A stretch of 64,000 nucleotides of DNA from Lysinibacillus capsici (GCF_003367505.1 NZ_PXXX01000008.1:124001-188000); one strand, 5' to 3'; counted from the stretch's first letter, positions 46,550 through 58,377 are shown. The notes: generated by a model not told the origin, from the letters alone. Numbers and translations are program-made.

Positions 46550-46615
46550 ATGATAGTAGCGATAGATGACTATGCTAGTTTCGGTATATATCATCGAGCT
46601 TTCGCAAGTAATTAG
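46550..46615 (+). CDS. Possible 21-codon leader peptide ahead of nusG
   Basis: ATG with AGGAG 3 bp upstream opens MIVAIDDYASFGIYHRAFASN and stops at TAG 46613-46615. The last codons lie in the left arm and loop of the terminator hairpin at 46597-46632, the geometry of ribosome-controlled attenuation. Short Shine-Dalgarno spacing and lack of any known family keep confidence low. Confidence 0.3.
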   Translation: MIVAIDDYASFGIYHRAFASN

Positions 46616-46632
46616 CGAAAGCTATATTTTTC
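46597..46632 (+). terminator. Attenuator-like terminator ahead of nusG
   Basis: A perfect 9-bp stem AGCTTTCGC / GCGAAAGCT with loop AAGTAATTA, then ATATTTTTC. It lies about 100 bp before nusG. The gene-free stretch 46389-46733 otherwise holds another weak hairpin (CCATC/GATGG near 46476-46490) and AT-rich DNA. Confidence 0.75.
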
Positions 46633-46733
46633 TAATGAGATGTTTGTGAAAAGAGTAAAAATGCATTGAGCGTATCGCGATTCATTTTCACTTTTATTTG
46701 TAAGGGAGGGACGGACGAGGAGTCCTAGTAGTT

Positions 46734-47267
46734 ATGGAGAAAAATTGGTATGTTGTTCATACGTATTCAGGGTATGAAAACCGTGTAAAAGCAAACCTAG
46801 AGAAACGTGTAGAAACAATGGGAATGCAAGATAAAATCTTCCGTGTGATTGTTCCTGAGCATGAAGAAACAGAAATGAAAGATGGAAAAAAACGTACAAT
46901 GATGCGTAAAGTTTTCCCTGGTTATGTGTTAGTAGAGTTAATCATGACAGATGATTCTTGGTATGTAGTTCGAAATACGCCTGGTGTTACGGGCTTTATC
47001 GGTTCATCTGGTGGAGGAGCAAAACCAACACCGTTATTACCTGAAGAAGCAGATCGTTTACTACAACAAATGGGTATGACTGATAAAGTTGTAGAAGTGG
47101 ACATTACTGTTGGTGAAGCAGTAGAAGTATTAGAAGGGCCGTTTGCTCATTTCCAAGGACGTGTTGAAGAAATTGACACAGAAAAAGGTAAAATTAAAGT
47201 GACGGTTGATATGTTTGGTCGCGAAACGATTATGGAGCTAGATTTCGAACAAGTTCAAAAATTATAG
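46734..47267 (+). CDS. nusG: Transcription termination/antitermination factor NusG
   Basis: The 177-residue protein has an N-terminal NGN domain (WYVVHTYSGYENRVKANLEKR, about 5-25, and RKVFPGYVLVEL) and a C-terminal KOW domain (VLEGPFAHFQGRVEEIDTEKGKIKV). It binds RNA polymerase and affects pausing and termination. GAGGAG lies about 12 bp before the ATG. Its separation from secE by terminators suggests its own regulation here. Confidence 0.95.
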   Translation: MEKNWYVVHTYSGYENRVKANLEKRVETMGMQDKIFRVIVPEHEETEMKDGKKRTMMRKVFPGYVLVELIMTDDSWYVVRNTPGVTGFIGSSGGGAKPTPLLPEEADRLLQQMGMTDKVVEVDITVGEAVEVLEGPFAHFQGRVEEIDTEKGKIKVTVDMFGRETIMELDFEQVQKL

Positions 47268-47329
47268 TTCTAACATTAGAACATTACATGCTAATTGGTA
47301 GATGTTTCGCAGATTTTGTTAATTACTAC

Positions 47330-47358
47330 TTGCTTAAAAAAATTAAAAGTGGTATCAT
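47330..47358 (+). promoter_or_regulatory. Candidate promoter of rplK-rplA
   Basis: TTGCTT (47330-47335), a 17-bp spacer and TATCAT (47353-47358), about 60 bp after nusG. A CAGACTGTCA...TGACGTCTG inverted repeat follows in the leader, then the sequence GGGAGGGGCAACCC typical of L11 leaders. Confidence 0.55.
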
Positions 47359-47496
47359 TTCATAGGTCAGACTGTCATACTTTTGTTTGACGTCTGTAAT
47401 GATAATTTTAATGTTATCGGCACTTAGCTGACAGACAGATATTGAGTGGGAGGGGCAACCCAATTACCACATCACGGACTTAAGGAGGTGTGTCTC

Positions 47497-47922
47497 GTGG
47501 CTAAAAAAGTTATTAAAGTTGTTAAACTTCAAATCCCTGCTGGTAAAGCTAACCCAGCTCCACCGGTTGGTCCTGCATTAGGTCAAGCGGGTGTGAACAT
47601 CATGGGATTCTGTAAAGAATTTAATGCGCGTACTGCTGATCAAGCTGGTCTTATTATCCCAGTTGAAATTTCAGTATTCGAGGATCGTTCTTTCACTTTC
47701 ATTACAAAAACTCCACCTGCAGCAGTTCTACTTAAAGTAGCAGCTGGTATCCAATCTGGATCTGGTGAACCAAACCGTAAAAAAGTGGCAACGGTTAAAC
47801 GTGATAAAGTTCGCGAAATCGCTGAAACTAAAATGCCAGACCTTAACGCTGCTTCAGTAGAAGCTGCTATGTTAATGGTTGAAGGTACTGCACGAAGCAT
47901 GGGTATTGTTATCGAAGACTAA
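47497..47922 (+). CDS. rplK: 50S ribosomal protein L11
   Basis: The 141-residue protein has [45 protein letters not shown] at the N-terminus and the rRNA-binding C-terminal domain with [18 protein letters not shown]. It forms the stalk base. GTG 47497 follows AAGGAGGTG; the longer frame from 47446 is not used. Confidence 0.97.
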
Positions 47923-48038
47923 TCCCATTTACTTGATGTTTTGTTTTTTGGAAGGTTGCGAAGTTTCTTTGTGAACACGCAACCTTTATTCGTGGGAGGT
48001 AAAATCCGCTATAACCACAATCAAGGAGGAAATATATA

Positions 48039-48737
48039 ATGGCTAAAAAAGGTAAAAAACTGCAAGATGCAGCAAAATTAATTGATCGTAACGCACTTTA
48101 CACTGCACAAGAAGCAATCGAACTTGCTCAAAAAACTAGCACAGTAAACTTCGACGCTACTGTAGAAGTTGCTTTCCGCTTAGGTATTGATACTCGTAAG
48201 AACGACCAACAAATCCGTGGTGCAGTAGTACTACCAAACGGTACTGGTAAAACTCAACGCGTATTAGTATTTGCAAAAGGTGAAAAACTTAAAGAAGCTG
48301 AAGCAGCTGGTGCTGACTATGTAGGCGATGCAGAATACATCCAAAAAATCCAACAAGGTTGGTTTGACTTCGATGTAATCGTAGCAACTCCTGACATGAT
48401 GGGTGAAGTTGGTAAACTTGGTCGTGTATTAGGGCCTAAAGGTTTAATGCCAAACCCTAAAACTGGTACAGTTACTTTTGATGTAACAAAAGCTATCGAA
48501 GAAATCAAAGCTGGTAAAGTAGAATACCGTGCTGATAAAGCTGGTATTATCCACGCTCCTATCGGTAAAGTTTCTTTCTCAGCAGAAAAATTAGTAGAAA
48601 ACTTCTTAGCTGTTTTTGATGTAGTTCAAAAAGCAAAACCTGCTGCAGCTAAAGGTACTTACATGAAATCTGTAAATGTTACAACTACAATGGGTCCAGC
48701 GGTTAAAATTGACGCTTCTAACGTAGTAGTAAAATAA
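48039..48737 (+). CDS. rplA: 50S ribosomal protein L1
   Basis: The 232-residue two-domain L1 has [34 protein letters not shown] and [21 protein letters not shown]. It binds 23S rRNA at the L1 stalk and represses its own operon in many bacteria. GGAGG lies before the ATG. Confidence 0.97.
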   Translation: MAKKGKKLQDAAKLIDRNALYTAQEAIELAQKTSTVNFDATVEVAFRLGIDTRKNDQQIRGAVVLPNGTGKTQRVLVFAKGEKLKEAEAAGADYVGDAEYIQKIQQGWFDFDVIVATPDMMGEVGKLGRVLGPKGLMPNPKTGTVTFDVTKAIEEIKAGKVEYRADKAGIIHAPIGKVSFSAEKLVENFLAVFDVVQKAKPAAAKGTYMKSVNVTTTMGPAVKIDASNVVVK

Positions 48738-48751
48738 TTTATATATATGTA

Positions 48752-48780
48752 TTGACGATAGTGGCTATACGTGATACTAT
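48752..48780 (+). promoter_or_regulatory. Promoter of rplJ-rplL
   Basis: TTGACG (48752-48757), a 17-bp spacer and TACTAT (48775-48780), just after rplA and before the L10 leader. Confidence 0.75.
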
Positions 48781-48794
48781 AGTTGCTGTTGTGA

Positions 48795-48925
48795 ATTATC
48801 CATTTGTACCGTAGACAGTAGGAGTGACTTGTCACTTAATGTTCCTACCGAGGACATCGGAATTCAGATTCTTATTTAAAGATGATGACTTTCAGCCTCT
48901 GTGTCTATTTGACTCGGAGGCTTTT
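48795..48925 (+). ncRNA. L10 leader (autoregulatory ribosomal protein leader)
   Basis: It contains the conserved ACCGTAGACAGTAGGAGT and, after a short stem, GTTCCTACCGAGGAC, the L10-L12-binding kink-turn region, then a terminator AGCCTC / GAGGCT with T4 (48894-48930). Excess L10/L12 complex is known to favour termination in such leaders. Confidence 0.85.
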
Positions 48926-48968
48926 CTTTTGTCGGTATAAATGACCCATTCTAATAGGAGGTGTCATC

Positions 48969-49469
48969 ATGAGCAAAGCAATCGAAAACAAACAAGTACA
49001 AGTTCAAGAGATTACTGAAAAATTCCAAGGCGCTGCTTCTGTAGTAGTTGTGGATTACCGTGGTCTTAATGTTGCACAAGTAACAGAGCTTCGTAAACAA
49101 CTTCGTGAAGCTGGCGTTGAGTTCAAAGTTTACAAAAACACTTTAACTCGTCGTGCTGCTGAAGCTGCTGGCCTTGAAGGAATCAACGAAGTATTAGTTG
49201 GTCCTAACGCAATTGCGTTCTCAAATGAAGATGTTGTAGCGCCTGCTAAAATCATCAACGAGTTCGCTAAGAAAAACGAAGCTTTAGAAATTAAAGCTGG
49301 TATTATTGAAGGTACTATTTCTTCTGTTGAAGATGTTAAAGCACTTGCAGAACTTCCATCACGCGAAGGTCTACTTTCTATGCTTTTATCTGTACTTCAA
49401 GCTCCAGTGCGTAACTTCGCACTTGCAACAAAAGCTGTTGCAGAACAAAAAGAAGAACAAGGCGCGTAA
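48969..49469 (+). CDS. rplJ: 50S ribosomal protein L10
   Basis: The 166-residue protein shows [39 protein letters not shown] and the C-terminal helix that holds L7/L12 dimers. TAGGAGGTG precedes the ATG. Confidence 0.96.
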   Translation: MSKAIENKQVQVQEITEKFQGAASVVVVDYRGLNVAQVTELRKQLREAGVEFKVYKNTLTRRAAEAAGLEGINEVLVGPNAIAFSNEDVVAPAKIINEFAKKNEALEIKAGIIEGTISSVEDVKALAELPSREGLLSMLLSVLQAPVRNFALATKAVAEQKEEQGA

Positions 49470-49541
49470 TTTAGTACGCACTAATACTTCTGCGGCCTGA
49501 TCGCAAAAAATAAAACATTATCCAATTAGGAGGAAATTATA

Positions 49542-49901
49542 ATGAATAAAGAGCAAATCTTAGAAGCTATCAAAGCTATGACAGTTCTTGAATTAAACGA
49601 TTTAGTAAAAGCTATCGAAGAAGAATTCGGTGTAACAGCTGCTGCTCCAGTAGCAGTAGTTGCTGGTGGTGCTGCTGCAGCTGAAGAAAAAACAGAATTT
49701 GACGTAGTATTAGCATCTGCTGGTGCAGAAAAAATCAAAGTAATCAAAGTGGTTCGTGAAATCACTGGTTTAGGTCTTAAAGAAGCTAAAGAAGTAGTAG
49801 ATAACGCTCCTAAAGCTCTTAAAGAAGGCGTTTCTAAAGATGAAGCTGAAGAAATCAAAGCTAAACTTGAAGAAGTTGGCGCATCTGTAGAAGTTAAGTA
49901 A
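49542..49901 (+). CDS. rplL: 50S ribosomal protein L7/L12
   Basis: The 119-residue protein has the N-terminal dimer helix, an Ala-rich hinge ([17 protein letters not shown]) and the C-terminal domain with [24 protein letters not shown] that contacts translation GTPases. AGGAGG before the ATG. Followed by a strong terminator. Confidence 0.97.
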   Translation: MNKEQILEAIKAMTVLELNDLVKAIEEEFGVTAAAPVAVVAGGAAAAEEKTEFDVVLASAGAEKIKVIKVVREITGLGLKEAKEVVDNAPKALKEGVSKDEAEEIKAKLEEVGASVEVK

Positions 49902-49925
49902 TCTCGCGTTACTTTTTAACAAAAG

Positions 49926-49957
49926 GAAAGCTCGTCATTTTGGCGAGCTTTTTTCTT
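49926..49957 (+). terminator. Terminator of rplJ-rplL
   Basis: AAGCTCG / CGAGCTT stem, followed by T6. Confidence 0.88.
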
Positions 49958-49977
49958 CATTCTGAGGAGGCGTGAAA

Positions 49978-50580
49978 ATGTCAGATCACTATTATACAAG
50001 TAAGCCTCAAACTGAAAGTAAACCACGTCACTGGACATTCAAGTTACTAGGGCATACGTTTTCATTCGAAACGGATGCAGGTGTATTTAGTAAAAGCGAA
50101 GTAGATTTTGGATCCCGTGTTTTAATAGACGCTTTTCAAATGCCTGATATTGATGGTGCGATTTTTGATGTAGGTTGTGGATACGGGCCGATAGGGTTAT
50201 CGATTGCCAAAACTAATCCAGACCGTACCGTTTTTATGATGGATATTAATGAACGTGCAGTTGCGCTTTCGCAAAAAAATGCGCAAGTGAACGGTGTTCA
50301 AAATGTGCGAATATTTGTGAGTGACGGCCTATCGATGGTTGATAAAGATGTAGATGCAGCAGCTATCTTAACGAATCCACCAATTCGTGCGGGGAAGGAA
50401 ACGATTTTCCGCTTTTACGATGGAGCTTACGATCGGCTAGTGTCTTCGGGTGAACTCTGGGTAGTCATTCAGAAGAAACAAGGAGCGCCATCGACAGTAA
50501 GTTACTTAGAAGAAAAGTTTTCAGAAGTCGATGTAGTAGAAAAGAAAAAAGGGTACTGGATAGTACGCGCAAAAAAATAA
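49978..50580 (+). CDS. RsmC-like 16S rRNA methyltransferase (YbxB)
   Basis: The 200-residue class I methyltransferase has IFDVGCGYGPIGLSIAKT (SAM motif), and the catalytic-site NPPIRAGK (NPPF-type motif used by RsmC for G1207). ATG 49978 is 7 bp after GAGGAGG; a GTG at 49972 is too close. It lies where B. subtilis has ybxB. Confidence 0.9.
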   Translation: MSDHYYTSKPQTESKPRHWTFKLLGHTFSFETDAGVFSKSEVDFGSRVLIDAFQMPDIDGAIFDVGCGYGPIGLSIAKTNPDRTVFMMDINERAVALSQKNAQVNGVQNVRIFVSDGLSMVDKDVDAAAILTNPPIRAGKETIFRFYDGAYDRLVSSGELWVVIQKKQGAPSTVSYLEEKFSEVDVVEKKKGYWIVRAKK

Positions 50581-50604
50581 ATGAAATATGTATAATTTAT
50601 TGAC

Positions 50605-50636
50605 TTGACAAATCGGCTATGATAATATGATACAAT
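50605..50636 (+). promoter_or_regulatory. Candidate rpoB promoter
   Basis: TTGACA (50605-50610) is followed by TATGAT (50626-50631, 15-bp spacer) and by TACAAT (50631-50636, 20-bp spacer); neither spacing is ideal, but the elements are good. An AAAATGAG / CTCGTTTT hairpin at about 50726-50755 may be an attenuator. No gene lies between 50581 and 50831. Confidence 0.55.
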
Positions 50637-50831
50637 GCAAAAATATTATTTTGAGGTCGTATGCCCTTTTTGTATAGAATTGTTTTAATATGGGTATACT
50701 TGCCAAGATAAGTTTAGTTAACCGAAAATGAGATCTTTTTGAAGACTCGTTTTCTTTTTGTCTTTCGAAATCATACACTATTTGTATGATTTTGCAAAGA
50801 CCTAATATCGCTTTATTGAGGGGTGAATGAG

Positions 50832-53800
50832 TTGACAGGTCAACTAGTTCAGTACGGACAACACCGCCAGCGTAGAAGCTTTGCGCGTATTAAAGAGGTG
50901 CTTGAGCTTCCAAATCTGATTGAGATTCAAACGGCGTCTTACGAGTGGTTCCTTGAAGAAGGTTTACGTGAAATGTTCCGTGACATTTCGCCGATCGAGG
51001 ACTTTACAGGTAATCTTTCATTAGAATTCATCGATTATTCATTAGGTGAGCCTAAATATGATGTTGATGAGTGTAAAGAGCGAGATGTTACTTACGCAGC
51101 TCCATTACGTGTGAAAGTACGTCTTTACAACAAAGAAACAGACGAAGTGAAAGAACAAGATGTCTTCATGGGTGATTTCCCGTTAATGACAGAAACAGGT
51201 ACGTTCATTATCAACGGTGCTGAACGTGTTATCGTTTCACAATTAGTTCGTTCACCAAGTGTGTATTTCCATGATAAAACTGATAAAAACGGTAAAAAAG
51301 GCTTTGGAGCTACAGTTATTCCAAACCGTGGTGCTTGGTTAGAGTATGAAACTGATGCGAAAGACGTAGTTTATGTGCGAATTGATCGTACTCGTAAGCT
51401 ACCAGTAACAGTGTTACTACGTGCATTAGGTTTCGGTTCAGATCAAGAAATTATCGATATTATCGGTGATAACGAGTATCTGCGTAATACGTTAGAAAAA
51501 GATAACTCTGAAAGTACAGAAAAAGCGCTTTTAGAAATCTACGAACGTTTACGTCCAGGTGAGCCACCAACAGTAGAAAGTGCGAAGAGTTTATTATACT
51601 CTCGTTTCTTCGATGCTAAACGTTATGATTTAGCGAATGTTGGTCGCTACAAAATGAATAAAAAGCTTCACATTAAAAATCGTTTATTCAACCAAACGAT
51701 TGCTGAAACGCTTGTAGATCCAGAAACAGGCGAAATTTTAGTAGAAAAAGGTACAGTACTAGATCGTCGTACTTTAGATAAAATTCTACCTTACCTAGAA
51801 GATTCATCAAAAGGTATTGGTTACCGCACTTTATCACAAGTCGGTGGAGTGCTTGAAGATGATGTAACCATCCAATCTATTAAGATTTATGCTCCAAAGG
51901 ATGAAGCTCAAAAAGAAATTAATATCATTGGTAATGCGTACATTGATGAAGAAGTTAAGAATATTACACCTGCTGATGTTTTATCTTCAGTAAGCTATTT
52001 CTTTAACTTACTTTACCAAGTAGGTGCAACAGATGATATTGACCATTTAGGTAACCGTCGCCTACGTTCTGTTGGTGAGTTACTACAAAATCAATTCCGT
52101 ATCGGTTTGTCTCGTATGGAACGTGTAGTACGTGAGCGTATGTCAATTAATGACACAGCTGCGATCGTACCACAACAATTAATCAATATCCGTCCAGTGA
52201 TTGCGTCGATTAAAGAGTTCTTCGGAAGCTCTCAATTATCACAATTCATGGACCAAACAAACCCATTAGCAGAGTTAACGCATAAACGTCGTCTATCTGC
52301 ATTAGGTCCTGGTGGTTTAACGCGTGAGCGTGCTGGCTTCGAAGTACGTGACGTTCACTACTCTCACTATGGTCGTATGTGTCCGATCGAGACACCAGAG
52401 GGTCCAAACATTGGGTTAATCAACTCATTATCTTCATTTGCCAAAGTTAATAAATTTGGCTTCATTGAAACACCTTATCGTCGTATTGACCACGAAACAG
52501 GTCGAGTAACGGAGCAAATTGATTATTTAACAGCTGATGAAGAAGATAACTACTATGTAGCACAAGCAAATTCACCGTTAAATCCAGATGGTACTTTTGT
52601 AAATGATGAAGTAGTAGGTCGTTTCCGTGGTGATAACACGGTATTCAATAAAGCGCAAATGGACTACATGGATGTATCTCCTAAACAAGTTGTCTCTGCA
52701 GCGACTGCATGTATACCGTTCTTAGAAAACGATGACTCGAACCGTGCACTTATGGGTGCCAACATGCAACGTCAAGCAGTTCCACTACTTAACCCAGAAG
52801 CACCATTCGTTGGTACTGGTATGGAACATGTTGATGCGCGTGATTCAGGTGCAGCTGTAGTAGCGAAGTATGATGGTATTGTTGAGCACGTTGAAGCTCG
52901 CTCTATCCATGTACGCCGCATTGAAGTTGTAGACGGCAAAGAGGTTAAAGGCGATTTAACAAAATATAAATTACAGAAGTTCATTCGTTCTAACCAAGGT
53001 ACTTCATATAACCAACGTCCACTTGTAAAAGTAGGCGAACGTGTGAAACCTCGTGACATTTTAGCAGATGGTCCATCAATGGAAAAAGGCGAACTAGCTC
53101 TTGGACGTAACGTTCTGGTTGCATTCATGACTTGGAACGGCTTTAACTATGAGGATGCTGTTATTATGAGTGAGCGCCTTGTAAAAGACGATGTCTATAC
53201 ATCTGTTCATATCGAAGAATATGAATCAGAATCTCGTGATACAAAGCTTGGACCAGAAGAAATCACTCGTGATATTCCAAACGTCGGAGAAGATGCACTT
53301 CGTAACCTAGACGAACGTGGTATTATCCGTATTGGTGCGGAAGTACGTGACGGTGATATTCTTGTTGGGAAAGTAACGCCTAAAGGGGTTACAGAATTAA
53401 CTGCTGAAGAGCGTTTATTACATGCAATCTTCGGTGAAAAGGCTCGTGAGGTTCGTGATACTTCATTACGTGTACCACACGGTGCTGGCGGTATCATTCT
53501 TGATGTTAAAGTATTTAACCGTGAAGATGGCGATGAATTACCACCAGGTGTTAACCAATTAGTTCGTGCTTATATTGTTCAAAAACGTAAAATTCGTGTT
53601 GGGGACAAAATGGCCGGACGTCATGGTAACAAAGGGGTTATCTCTCGTATCTTACCAGAAGAAGATATGCCATTCATGCCAGATGGCACGCCTGTTGATA
53701 TCATGTTAAATCCACTTGGTGTACCTTCCCGTATGAATATCGGACAAGTTTTAGAGTTACACTTAGGTATGGCTTCTCGTTATCTAGGCGTTCACATGGC

Positions 53801-54398
53801 AACACCAGTATTTGATGGTGCTAATGAAGAAGACGTTTGGGAAACAATGGAAGAAGCTGGGATGAACCGTGACGGTAAAACAATCCTGTATGATGGACGT
53901 TCTGGTGAACCATTCGATAACCGTGTATCAGTAGGTATCATGTATATGATCAAACTTGCTCACATGGTTGATGATAAACTTCATGCACGTTCAACTGGTC
54001 CTTACTCACTTGTTACGCAACAACCACTTGGTGGTAAAGCGCAATTTGGTGGACAACGTTTTGGTGAAATGGAGGTATGGGCACTTGAAGCTTATGGTGC
54101 TGCGTATACACTTCAAGAAATCTTAACGGTTAAATCTGATGACGTTGTTGGTCGTGTGAAAACATATGAAGCCATCGTTAAAGGTGAAAGTGTACCAGAG
54201 CCAGGTGTTCCTGAGTCATTCAAAGTATTGATTAAAGAACTTCAATCTCTTGGTATGGATGTTAAGATGTTAACAGTTAATGATGAAGAAGTAGAGCTTC
54301 GCGATTTAGACGAAGAAGACGATCTTCAGCCAGCTGATGCACTTAACATTGCACCACAGCCAGATACAGAAGAAGAGCCAGTAGAGTCTTTTGAATAA
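50832..54398 (+). CDS. rpoB: RNA polymerase subunit beta
   Basis: The 1188-residue protein starts at TTG 50832, giving [17 protein letters not shown] as in B. subtilis; the GTG at 50823 is part of the ribosome-site region. The rifampicin pocket (about 466-490, [20 protein letters not shown]) has the susceptible-type residues. The active-site NKGVISR region lies at about 930-950. The acidic C-terminal tail is short. Confidence 0.97.
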   Translation: MTGQLVQYGQHRQRRSFARIKEVLELPNLIEIQTASYEWFLEEGLREMFRDISPIEDFTGNLSLEFIDYSLGEPKYDVDECKERDVTYAAPLRVKVRLYNKETDEVKEQDVFMGDFPLMTETGTFIINGAERVIVSQLVRSPSVYFHDKTDKNGKKGFGATVIPNRGAWLEYETDAKDVVYVRIDRTRKLPVTVLLRALGFGSDQEIIDIIGDNEYLRNTLEKDNSESTEKALLEIYERLRPGEPPTVESAKSLLYSRFFDAKRYDLANVGRYKMNKKLHIKNRLFNQTIAETLVDPETGEILVEKGTVLDRRTLDKILPYLEDSSKGIGYRTLSQVGGVLEDDVTIQSIKIYAPKDEAQKEINIIGNAYIDEEVKNITPADVLSSVSYFFNLLYQVGATDDIDHLGNRRLRSVGELLQNQFRIGLSRMERVVRERMSINDTAAIVPQQLINIRPVIASIKEFFGSSQLSQFMDQTNPLAELTHKRRLSALGPGGLTRERAGFEVRDVHYSHYGRMCPIETPEGPNIGLINSLSSFAKVNKFGFIETPYRRIDHETGRVTEQIDYLTADEEDNYYVAQANSPLNPDGTFVNDEVVGRFRGDNTVFNKAQMDYMDVSPKQVVSAATACIPFLENDDSNRALMGANMQRQAVPLLNPEAPFVGTGMEHVDARDSGAAVVAKYDGIVEHVEARSIHVRRIEVVDGKEVKGDLTKYKLQKFIRSNQGTSYNQRPLVKVGERVKPRDILADGPSMEKGELALGRNVLVAFMTWNGFNYEDAVIMSERLVKDDVYTSVHIEEYESESRDTKLGPEEITRDIPNVGEDALRNLDERGIIRIGAEVRDGDILVGKVTPKGVTELTAEERLLHAIFGEKAREVRDTSLRVPHGAGGIILDVKVFNREDGDELPPGVNQLVRAYIVQKRKIRVGDKMAGRHGNKGVISRILPEEDMPFMPDGTPVDIMLNPLGVPSRMNIGQVLELHLGMASRYLGVHMATPVFDGANEEDVWETMEEAGMNRDGKTILYDGRSGEPFDNRVSVGIMYMIKLAHMVDDKLHARSTGPYSLVTQQPLGGKAQFGGQRFGEMEVWALEAYGAAYTLQEILTVKSDDVVGRVKTYEAIVKGESVPEPGVPESFKVLIKELQSLGMDVKMLTVNDEEVELRDLDEEDDLQPADALNIAPQPDTEEEPVESFE

Positions 54399-54404
54399 TG
54401 GAAA

Positions 54405-54486
54405 ACCAAATTCACAAATGTGAATTTGGTCAAACTTATTTTTCAAATTAGCCGGGCAGGATTTAACGCCCTGCCTGGCTTTTTCT
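54405..54486 (+). terminator. Hairpin and terminator between rpoB and rpoC
   Basis: First an 11-bp perfect stem CCAAATTCACA / TGTGAATTTGG, then the strong terminator AGCCGGGCAGG / CCTGCCTGGCT (54450-54480) with TTTTC. The pair sits in a 202-bp gap between rpoB and rpoC. Confidence 0.85.
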
Positions 54487-54600
54487 TTTAATAAATCATT
54501 CTATTTCTAATCCTTTGCCAAAGAGGCAATCTTTGCAAACGATTATCGAGCTGCGTAAAAGAGTCTTTATAAAGACCTATACTAGAGGGAGGTAGGCTCC

Positions 54601-57600
54601 TTGATAGACGTTAATGAATTTGAATATATGAAAATTGGTTTAGCATCACCTGACAAGATTCGTTCTTGGTCATATGGAGAGGTTAAAAAACCTGAAACAA
54701 TTAACTACCGTACACTAAAACCAGAAAAAGATGGTTTATTCTGTGAGCGTATTTTTGGTCCAACTAAGGACTGGGAGTGTCACTGTGGGAAATATAAACG
54801 TGTACGCTATAAAGGCGTAGTTTGTGATCGTTGTGGCGTTGAAGTAACACGTGCTAAAGTTCGTCGTGAACGTATGGGACATATCGAATTAGCAGCACCA
54901 GTTTCTCATATCTGGTACTTCAAAGGTATTCCTAGCCGTATGGGTCTAATTTTAGATATGTCACCTCGTGCTCTTGAAGAAGTTATCTATTTTGCTTCAT
55001 ACGTTGTGATCGATGCAGGTGCTACTAATTTAGAAAGTAAACAATTACTATCTGAAAAAGAGTATCGTGCATACCGTGAAAAATTCGGTAATACATTCGA
55101 AGCATCAATGGGTGCAGAAGCAATCAAAAAATTATTAGGTAAAATCGACCTAGAAGATGAAACACAATCTTTAAAAGAGGAGTTAAAATCTGCTCAAGGT
55201 CAAAGACGTACTCGTGCCATTAAACGTCTAGAAGTTGTTGAATCTTTCCGTAACTCAGGAAACTCACCTGAATGGATGATTCTAGATGTACTACCTGTTA
55301 TTCCACCAGAGCTTCGTCCAATGGTGCAATTAGATGGTGGTCGTTTCGCGACTTCAGATTTAAACGATTTGTACCGTCGTGTAATTAATCGTAATAACCG
55401 TTTAAAACGTTTATTAGATTTAGGTGCTCCGAGCATCATCGTACAAAATGAAAAACGTATGTTACAAGAAGCTGTTGATGCATTAATCGATAATGGTCGT
55501 CGTGGACGTCCTGTAACAGGTCCTGGTAACCGCCCGTTAAAATCACTTTCACATATGTTGAAAGGTAAACAAGGTCGTTTCCGTCAAAATCTACTTGGTA
55601 AACGTGTTGACTACTCTGGTCGTTCGGTTATCGTAGTAGGTCCAAACTTAAAAATGTACCAATGTGGCTTACCAAAAGAAATGGCTATCGAATTATTCAA
55701 GCCATTCGTTATGAAAGAATTAGTAGAGCGTGGTCTTGCTCATAACATTAAATCTGCTAAACGTAAAATCGAACGTTTAAATAACGACGTATGGGACGTT
55801 TTAGAAGATGTTATCCGTGAGCATCCAGTATTACTAAACCGTGCACCAACGCTTCACCGTCTTGGAATTCAAGCATTTGAACCAACACTAGTTGAAGGTC
55901 GTGCTATTCGTCTTCACCCATTAGTATGTACAGCCTATAATGCTGACTTCGATGGTGACCAAATGGCGGTTCACGTACCATTATCAGCTGAAGCTCAAGC
56001 TGAAGCTCGTCTTCTAATGCTTGCTGCACAAAACATCCTGAATCCAAAAGACGGTAAACCTGTTGTAACACCTTCTCAAGATATGGTATTAGGAAACTAC
56101 TACTTAACACTTGAACGTGAAGGCGCACGTGGTGAAGGTACTGTTTTCTATGGTCCAAATGAAGTTTTAATTGCCTATGATACAGGTCATGTACACTTGC
56201 ATACACGTATCGCAATTAAAGCAAGTTCATTAAATAATCCGACATTCACTGAAGAACAAAATAATATGTTCTTATTAACAACTGTCGGTAAAGTAATCTT
56301 TAATGAAATCTTACCGGAATCATTCCCTTATATTAATGAGCCAACTGATTTCAACTTAGAGCAAGTAACACCAGAAAAATACTTTGCTAAGTTAACAATT
56401 GATGAAGAAACACTTAAAGAGCTTGAATCAGATAGTGCTTATAATAATTTAGATGAAAAAGGGAAAATTGATGCACAACGTACAGCTGTATTGCGTAAAT
56501 ACTTTGCATCAGTACCTGTTGTAAACCCATTCCGTAAGAAATTCTTAGGAAATATCATTGCTGAAGTATTTAAACGTTTCCACATTACGGAAACATCTAA
56601 AATGCTTGACCGTATGAAAAACCTAGGTTTCAAATATTCAACACGTGCAGGTATTACTGTAGGTGTATCTGATATCGTGGTATTACCTGATAAAGGTGAA
56701 ATTTTAGCAGAAGCTCAAGAGAAAGTAGATAAAGTTCAAGCGCAATTCCGTCGTGGTTTCATTACTGAGGATGAGCGTTATGATCGCGTTATTTCAAGCT
56801 GGAGTGCTGCAAAAGATGAAATTCAAGCGAAGCTGATGAAGTCACTTGAGAAAACAAACCCAATTTTCATGATGTCTGATTCAGGTGCCCGTGGTAATGC
56901 ATCTAACTTTACTCAGCTAGCTGGTATGCGTGGTCTGATGGCCAACCCGGCTGGTCGTATTATCGAACTTCCAATCAAATCTTCATTCCGTGAAGGTTTA
57001 ACAGTATTAGAGTACTTCATCTCAACTCACGGTGCTCGTAAAGGTCTTGCCGATACAGCCCTAAAAACTGCCGATTCAGGTTACTTAACGCGTCGTCTTG
57101 TTGACGTTGCACAAGATGTTATCGTTCGTGAAGATGACTGTGGTACTGACCGTGGCTTAACGATTGGTGCATTAATGGAAGGCACAGAGTTAATTGAAGC
57201 TCTAGATGAACGTATTGTTGGTCGTCATACGAAGAAAACAATCTTCCACCCTGAAACTGGTGAAGTAATTCTTGCAAAAGACGGTTTAATCGACCAAGAT
57301 ATCGCTCGTGCAATTATCGAGGCTGGTATTGAAGAAGTGACAATCCGTTCAGCATTTACATGTAATACAAAACACGGCGTTTGTAAAAAATGTTACGGCA
57401 TGAACTTGGCGACAGGTGAGAAGGTTGAAGTTGGGGAAGCAGTTGGTATTATTGCGGCTCAATCAATCGGTGAACCAGGTACACAGTTAACAATGCGTAC
57501 ATTCCATACAGGTGGGGTTGCTGGTGATGATATTACACAAGGTCTTCCACGTATCCAAGAGATCTTTGAAGCACGTAATCCAAAAGGTCAATCTGTTATT

Positions 57601-58284
57601 TCAGAAATTGCTGGTACGGTTTCAGATATCACAGAAATTCGTGAAGGCTTAAAAGAAATTACAATTCAAGGTGACGTAGAAACTCGTAAGTATCAAGCAC
57701 CTTATAACGCACGTTTGAAAGTTATCGAAGGTGATAATGTAGAACGTGGTCAAGTTTTAACAGAAGGTTCTATCGATCCAAAACAATTGCTAAAAGTCAA
57801 AGACGTTTCAACTGTTCAAGAATATTTATTAAAAGAAGTTCAAAAAGTATACCGTATGCAAGGGGTAGAAATTGGGGATAAACACATTGAGGTAATGGTT
57901 CGCCAAATGCTTCGTAAAGTGCGTGTAATTGAAGCTGGAGATACAGAATTACTACCTGGCTCATTACTAGATATCCACCAATTCTCAGAGGCAAACGTAG
58001 ACGCTGTTATGAATGGCAAAAACCCTGCAACTTGTCGCCCTGTTATCCTTGGTATTACAAAAGCTTCTCTTGAAACAGAATCATTCTTATCTGCAGCATC
58101 GTTCCAAGAAACAACACGTGTGTTAACAGATGCAGCAATTAAGGGTAAACGTGACGAACTTCTTGGATTAAAAGAGAACGTAATTATCGGTAAACTTGTT
58201 CCTGCAGGTACTGGTATGCAACGTTATCGTCAAATCCGCATCGAAAAAGATGAGCTTGACACAGAAGTCGTTTCTGCTGAATAA
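54601..58284 (+). CDS. rpoC: RNA polymerase subunit beta prime
   Basis: The 1227-residue protein starts with TTG behind GGGAGGTAGG. It has the N-terminal zinc finger [20 protein letters not shown] (about 60-79), the catalytic NADFDGD (about 448-454, Mg2+ ligands), the trigger-loop region [14 protein letters not shown] and the second zinc site [18 protein letters not shown] box (54578-54583) before the gene may let it be transcribed separately from rpoB. Confidence 0.97.
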   Translation: MIDVNEFEYMKIGLASPDKIRSWSYGEVKKPETINYRTLKPEKDGLFCERIFGPTKDWECHCGKYKRVRYKGVVCDRCGVEVTRAKVRRERMGHIELAAPVSHIWYFKGIPSRMGLILDMSPRALEEVIYFASYVVIDAGATNLESKQLLSEKEYRAYREKFGNTFEASMGAEAIKKLLGKIDLEDETQSLKEELKSAQGQRRTRAIKRLEVVESFRNSGNSPEWMILDVLPVIPPELRPMVQLDGGRFATSDLNDLYRRVINRNNRLKRLLDLGAPSIIVQNEKRMLQEAVDALIDNGRRGRPVTGPGNRPLKSLSHMLKGKQGRFRQNLLGKRVDYSGRSVIVVGPNLKMYQCGLPKEMAIELFKPFVMKELVERGLAHNIKSAKRKIERLNNDVWDVLEDVIREHPVLLNRAPTLHRLGIQAFEPTLVEGRAIRLHPLVCTAYNADFDGDQMAVHVPLSAEAQAEARLLMLAAQNILNPKDGKPVVTPSQDMVLGNYYLTLEREGARGEGTVFYGPNEVLIAYDTGHVHLHTRIAIKASSLNNPTFTEEQNNMFLLTTVGKVIFNEILPESFPYINEPTDFNLEQVTPEKYFAKLTIDEETLKELESDSAYNNLDEKGKIDAQRTAVLRKYFASVPVVNPFRKKFLGNIIAEVFKRFHITETSKMLDRMKNLGFKYSTRAGITVGVSDIVVLPDKGEILAEAQEKVDKVQAQFRRGFITEDERYDRVISSWSAAKDEIQAKLMKSLEKTNPIFMMSDSGARGNASNFTQLAGMRGLMANPAGRIIELPIKSSFREGLTVLEYFISTHGARKGLADTALKTADSGYLTRRLVDVAQDVIVREDDCGTDRGLTIGALMEGTELIEALDERIVGRHTKKTIFHPETGEVILAKDGLIDQDIARAIIEAGIEEVTIRSAFTCNTKHGVCKKCYGMNLATGEKVEVGEAVGIIAAQSIGEPGTQLTMRTFHTGGVAGDDITQGLPRIQEIFEARNPKGQSVISEIAGTVSDITEIREGLKEITIQGDVETRKYQAPYNARLKVIEGDNVERGQVLTEGSIDPKQLLKVKDVSTVQEYLLKEVQKVYRMQGVEIGDKHIEVMVRQMLRKVRVIEAGDTELLPGSLLDIHQFSEANVDAVMNGKNPATCRPVILGITKASLETESFLSAASFQETTRVLTDAAIKGKRDELLGLKENVIIGKLVPAGTGMQRYRQIRIEKDELDTEVVSAE

Positions 58285-58297
58285 ACATTAAATTAGG

Positions 58298-58336
58298 CCG
58301 AAGAGATGTATATTTTCATCATCTCTTCGGACTTTT
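58298..58336 (+). terminator. Terminator after rpoC
   Basis: A perfect 11-bp stem CCGAAGAGATG / CATCTCTTCGG, followed by ACTTTTTC. Confidence 0.88.
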
Positions 58337-58348
58337 TCAAGATATTAG

Positions 58349-58377
58349 TTGACAGTGTAAATGAGTAATGATAATAT
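58349..58377 (+). promoter_or_regulatory. Promoter of the str operon (ybxF-rpsL-rpsG-fusA-tufA)
   Basis: TTGACA (58349-58354), a 17-bp spacer and TAATAT (58372-58377), 40-odd bp before ybxF. Confidence 0.85.

Noticed and set aside
46193-46594. Minus-strand open frame of 133 codons opposite secE and the following gap
   Set aside because: About half of it is the antisense of secE, its amino-acid make-up is unlike a protein, and no promoter or ribosome site is seen.
50823-50831. GTG start for rpoB
   Set aside because: The GTG is 9 bp upstream of TTG 50832 and too close to GAGGGG. The TTG gives the N-terminus MTGQLVQYG known from B. subtilis.
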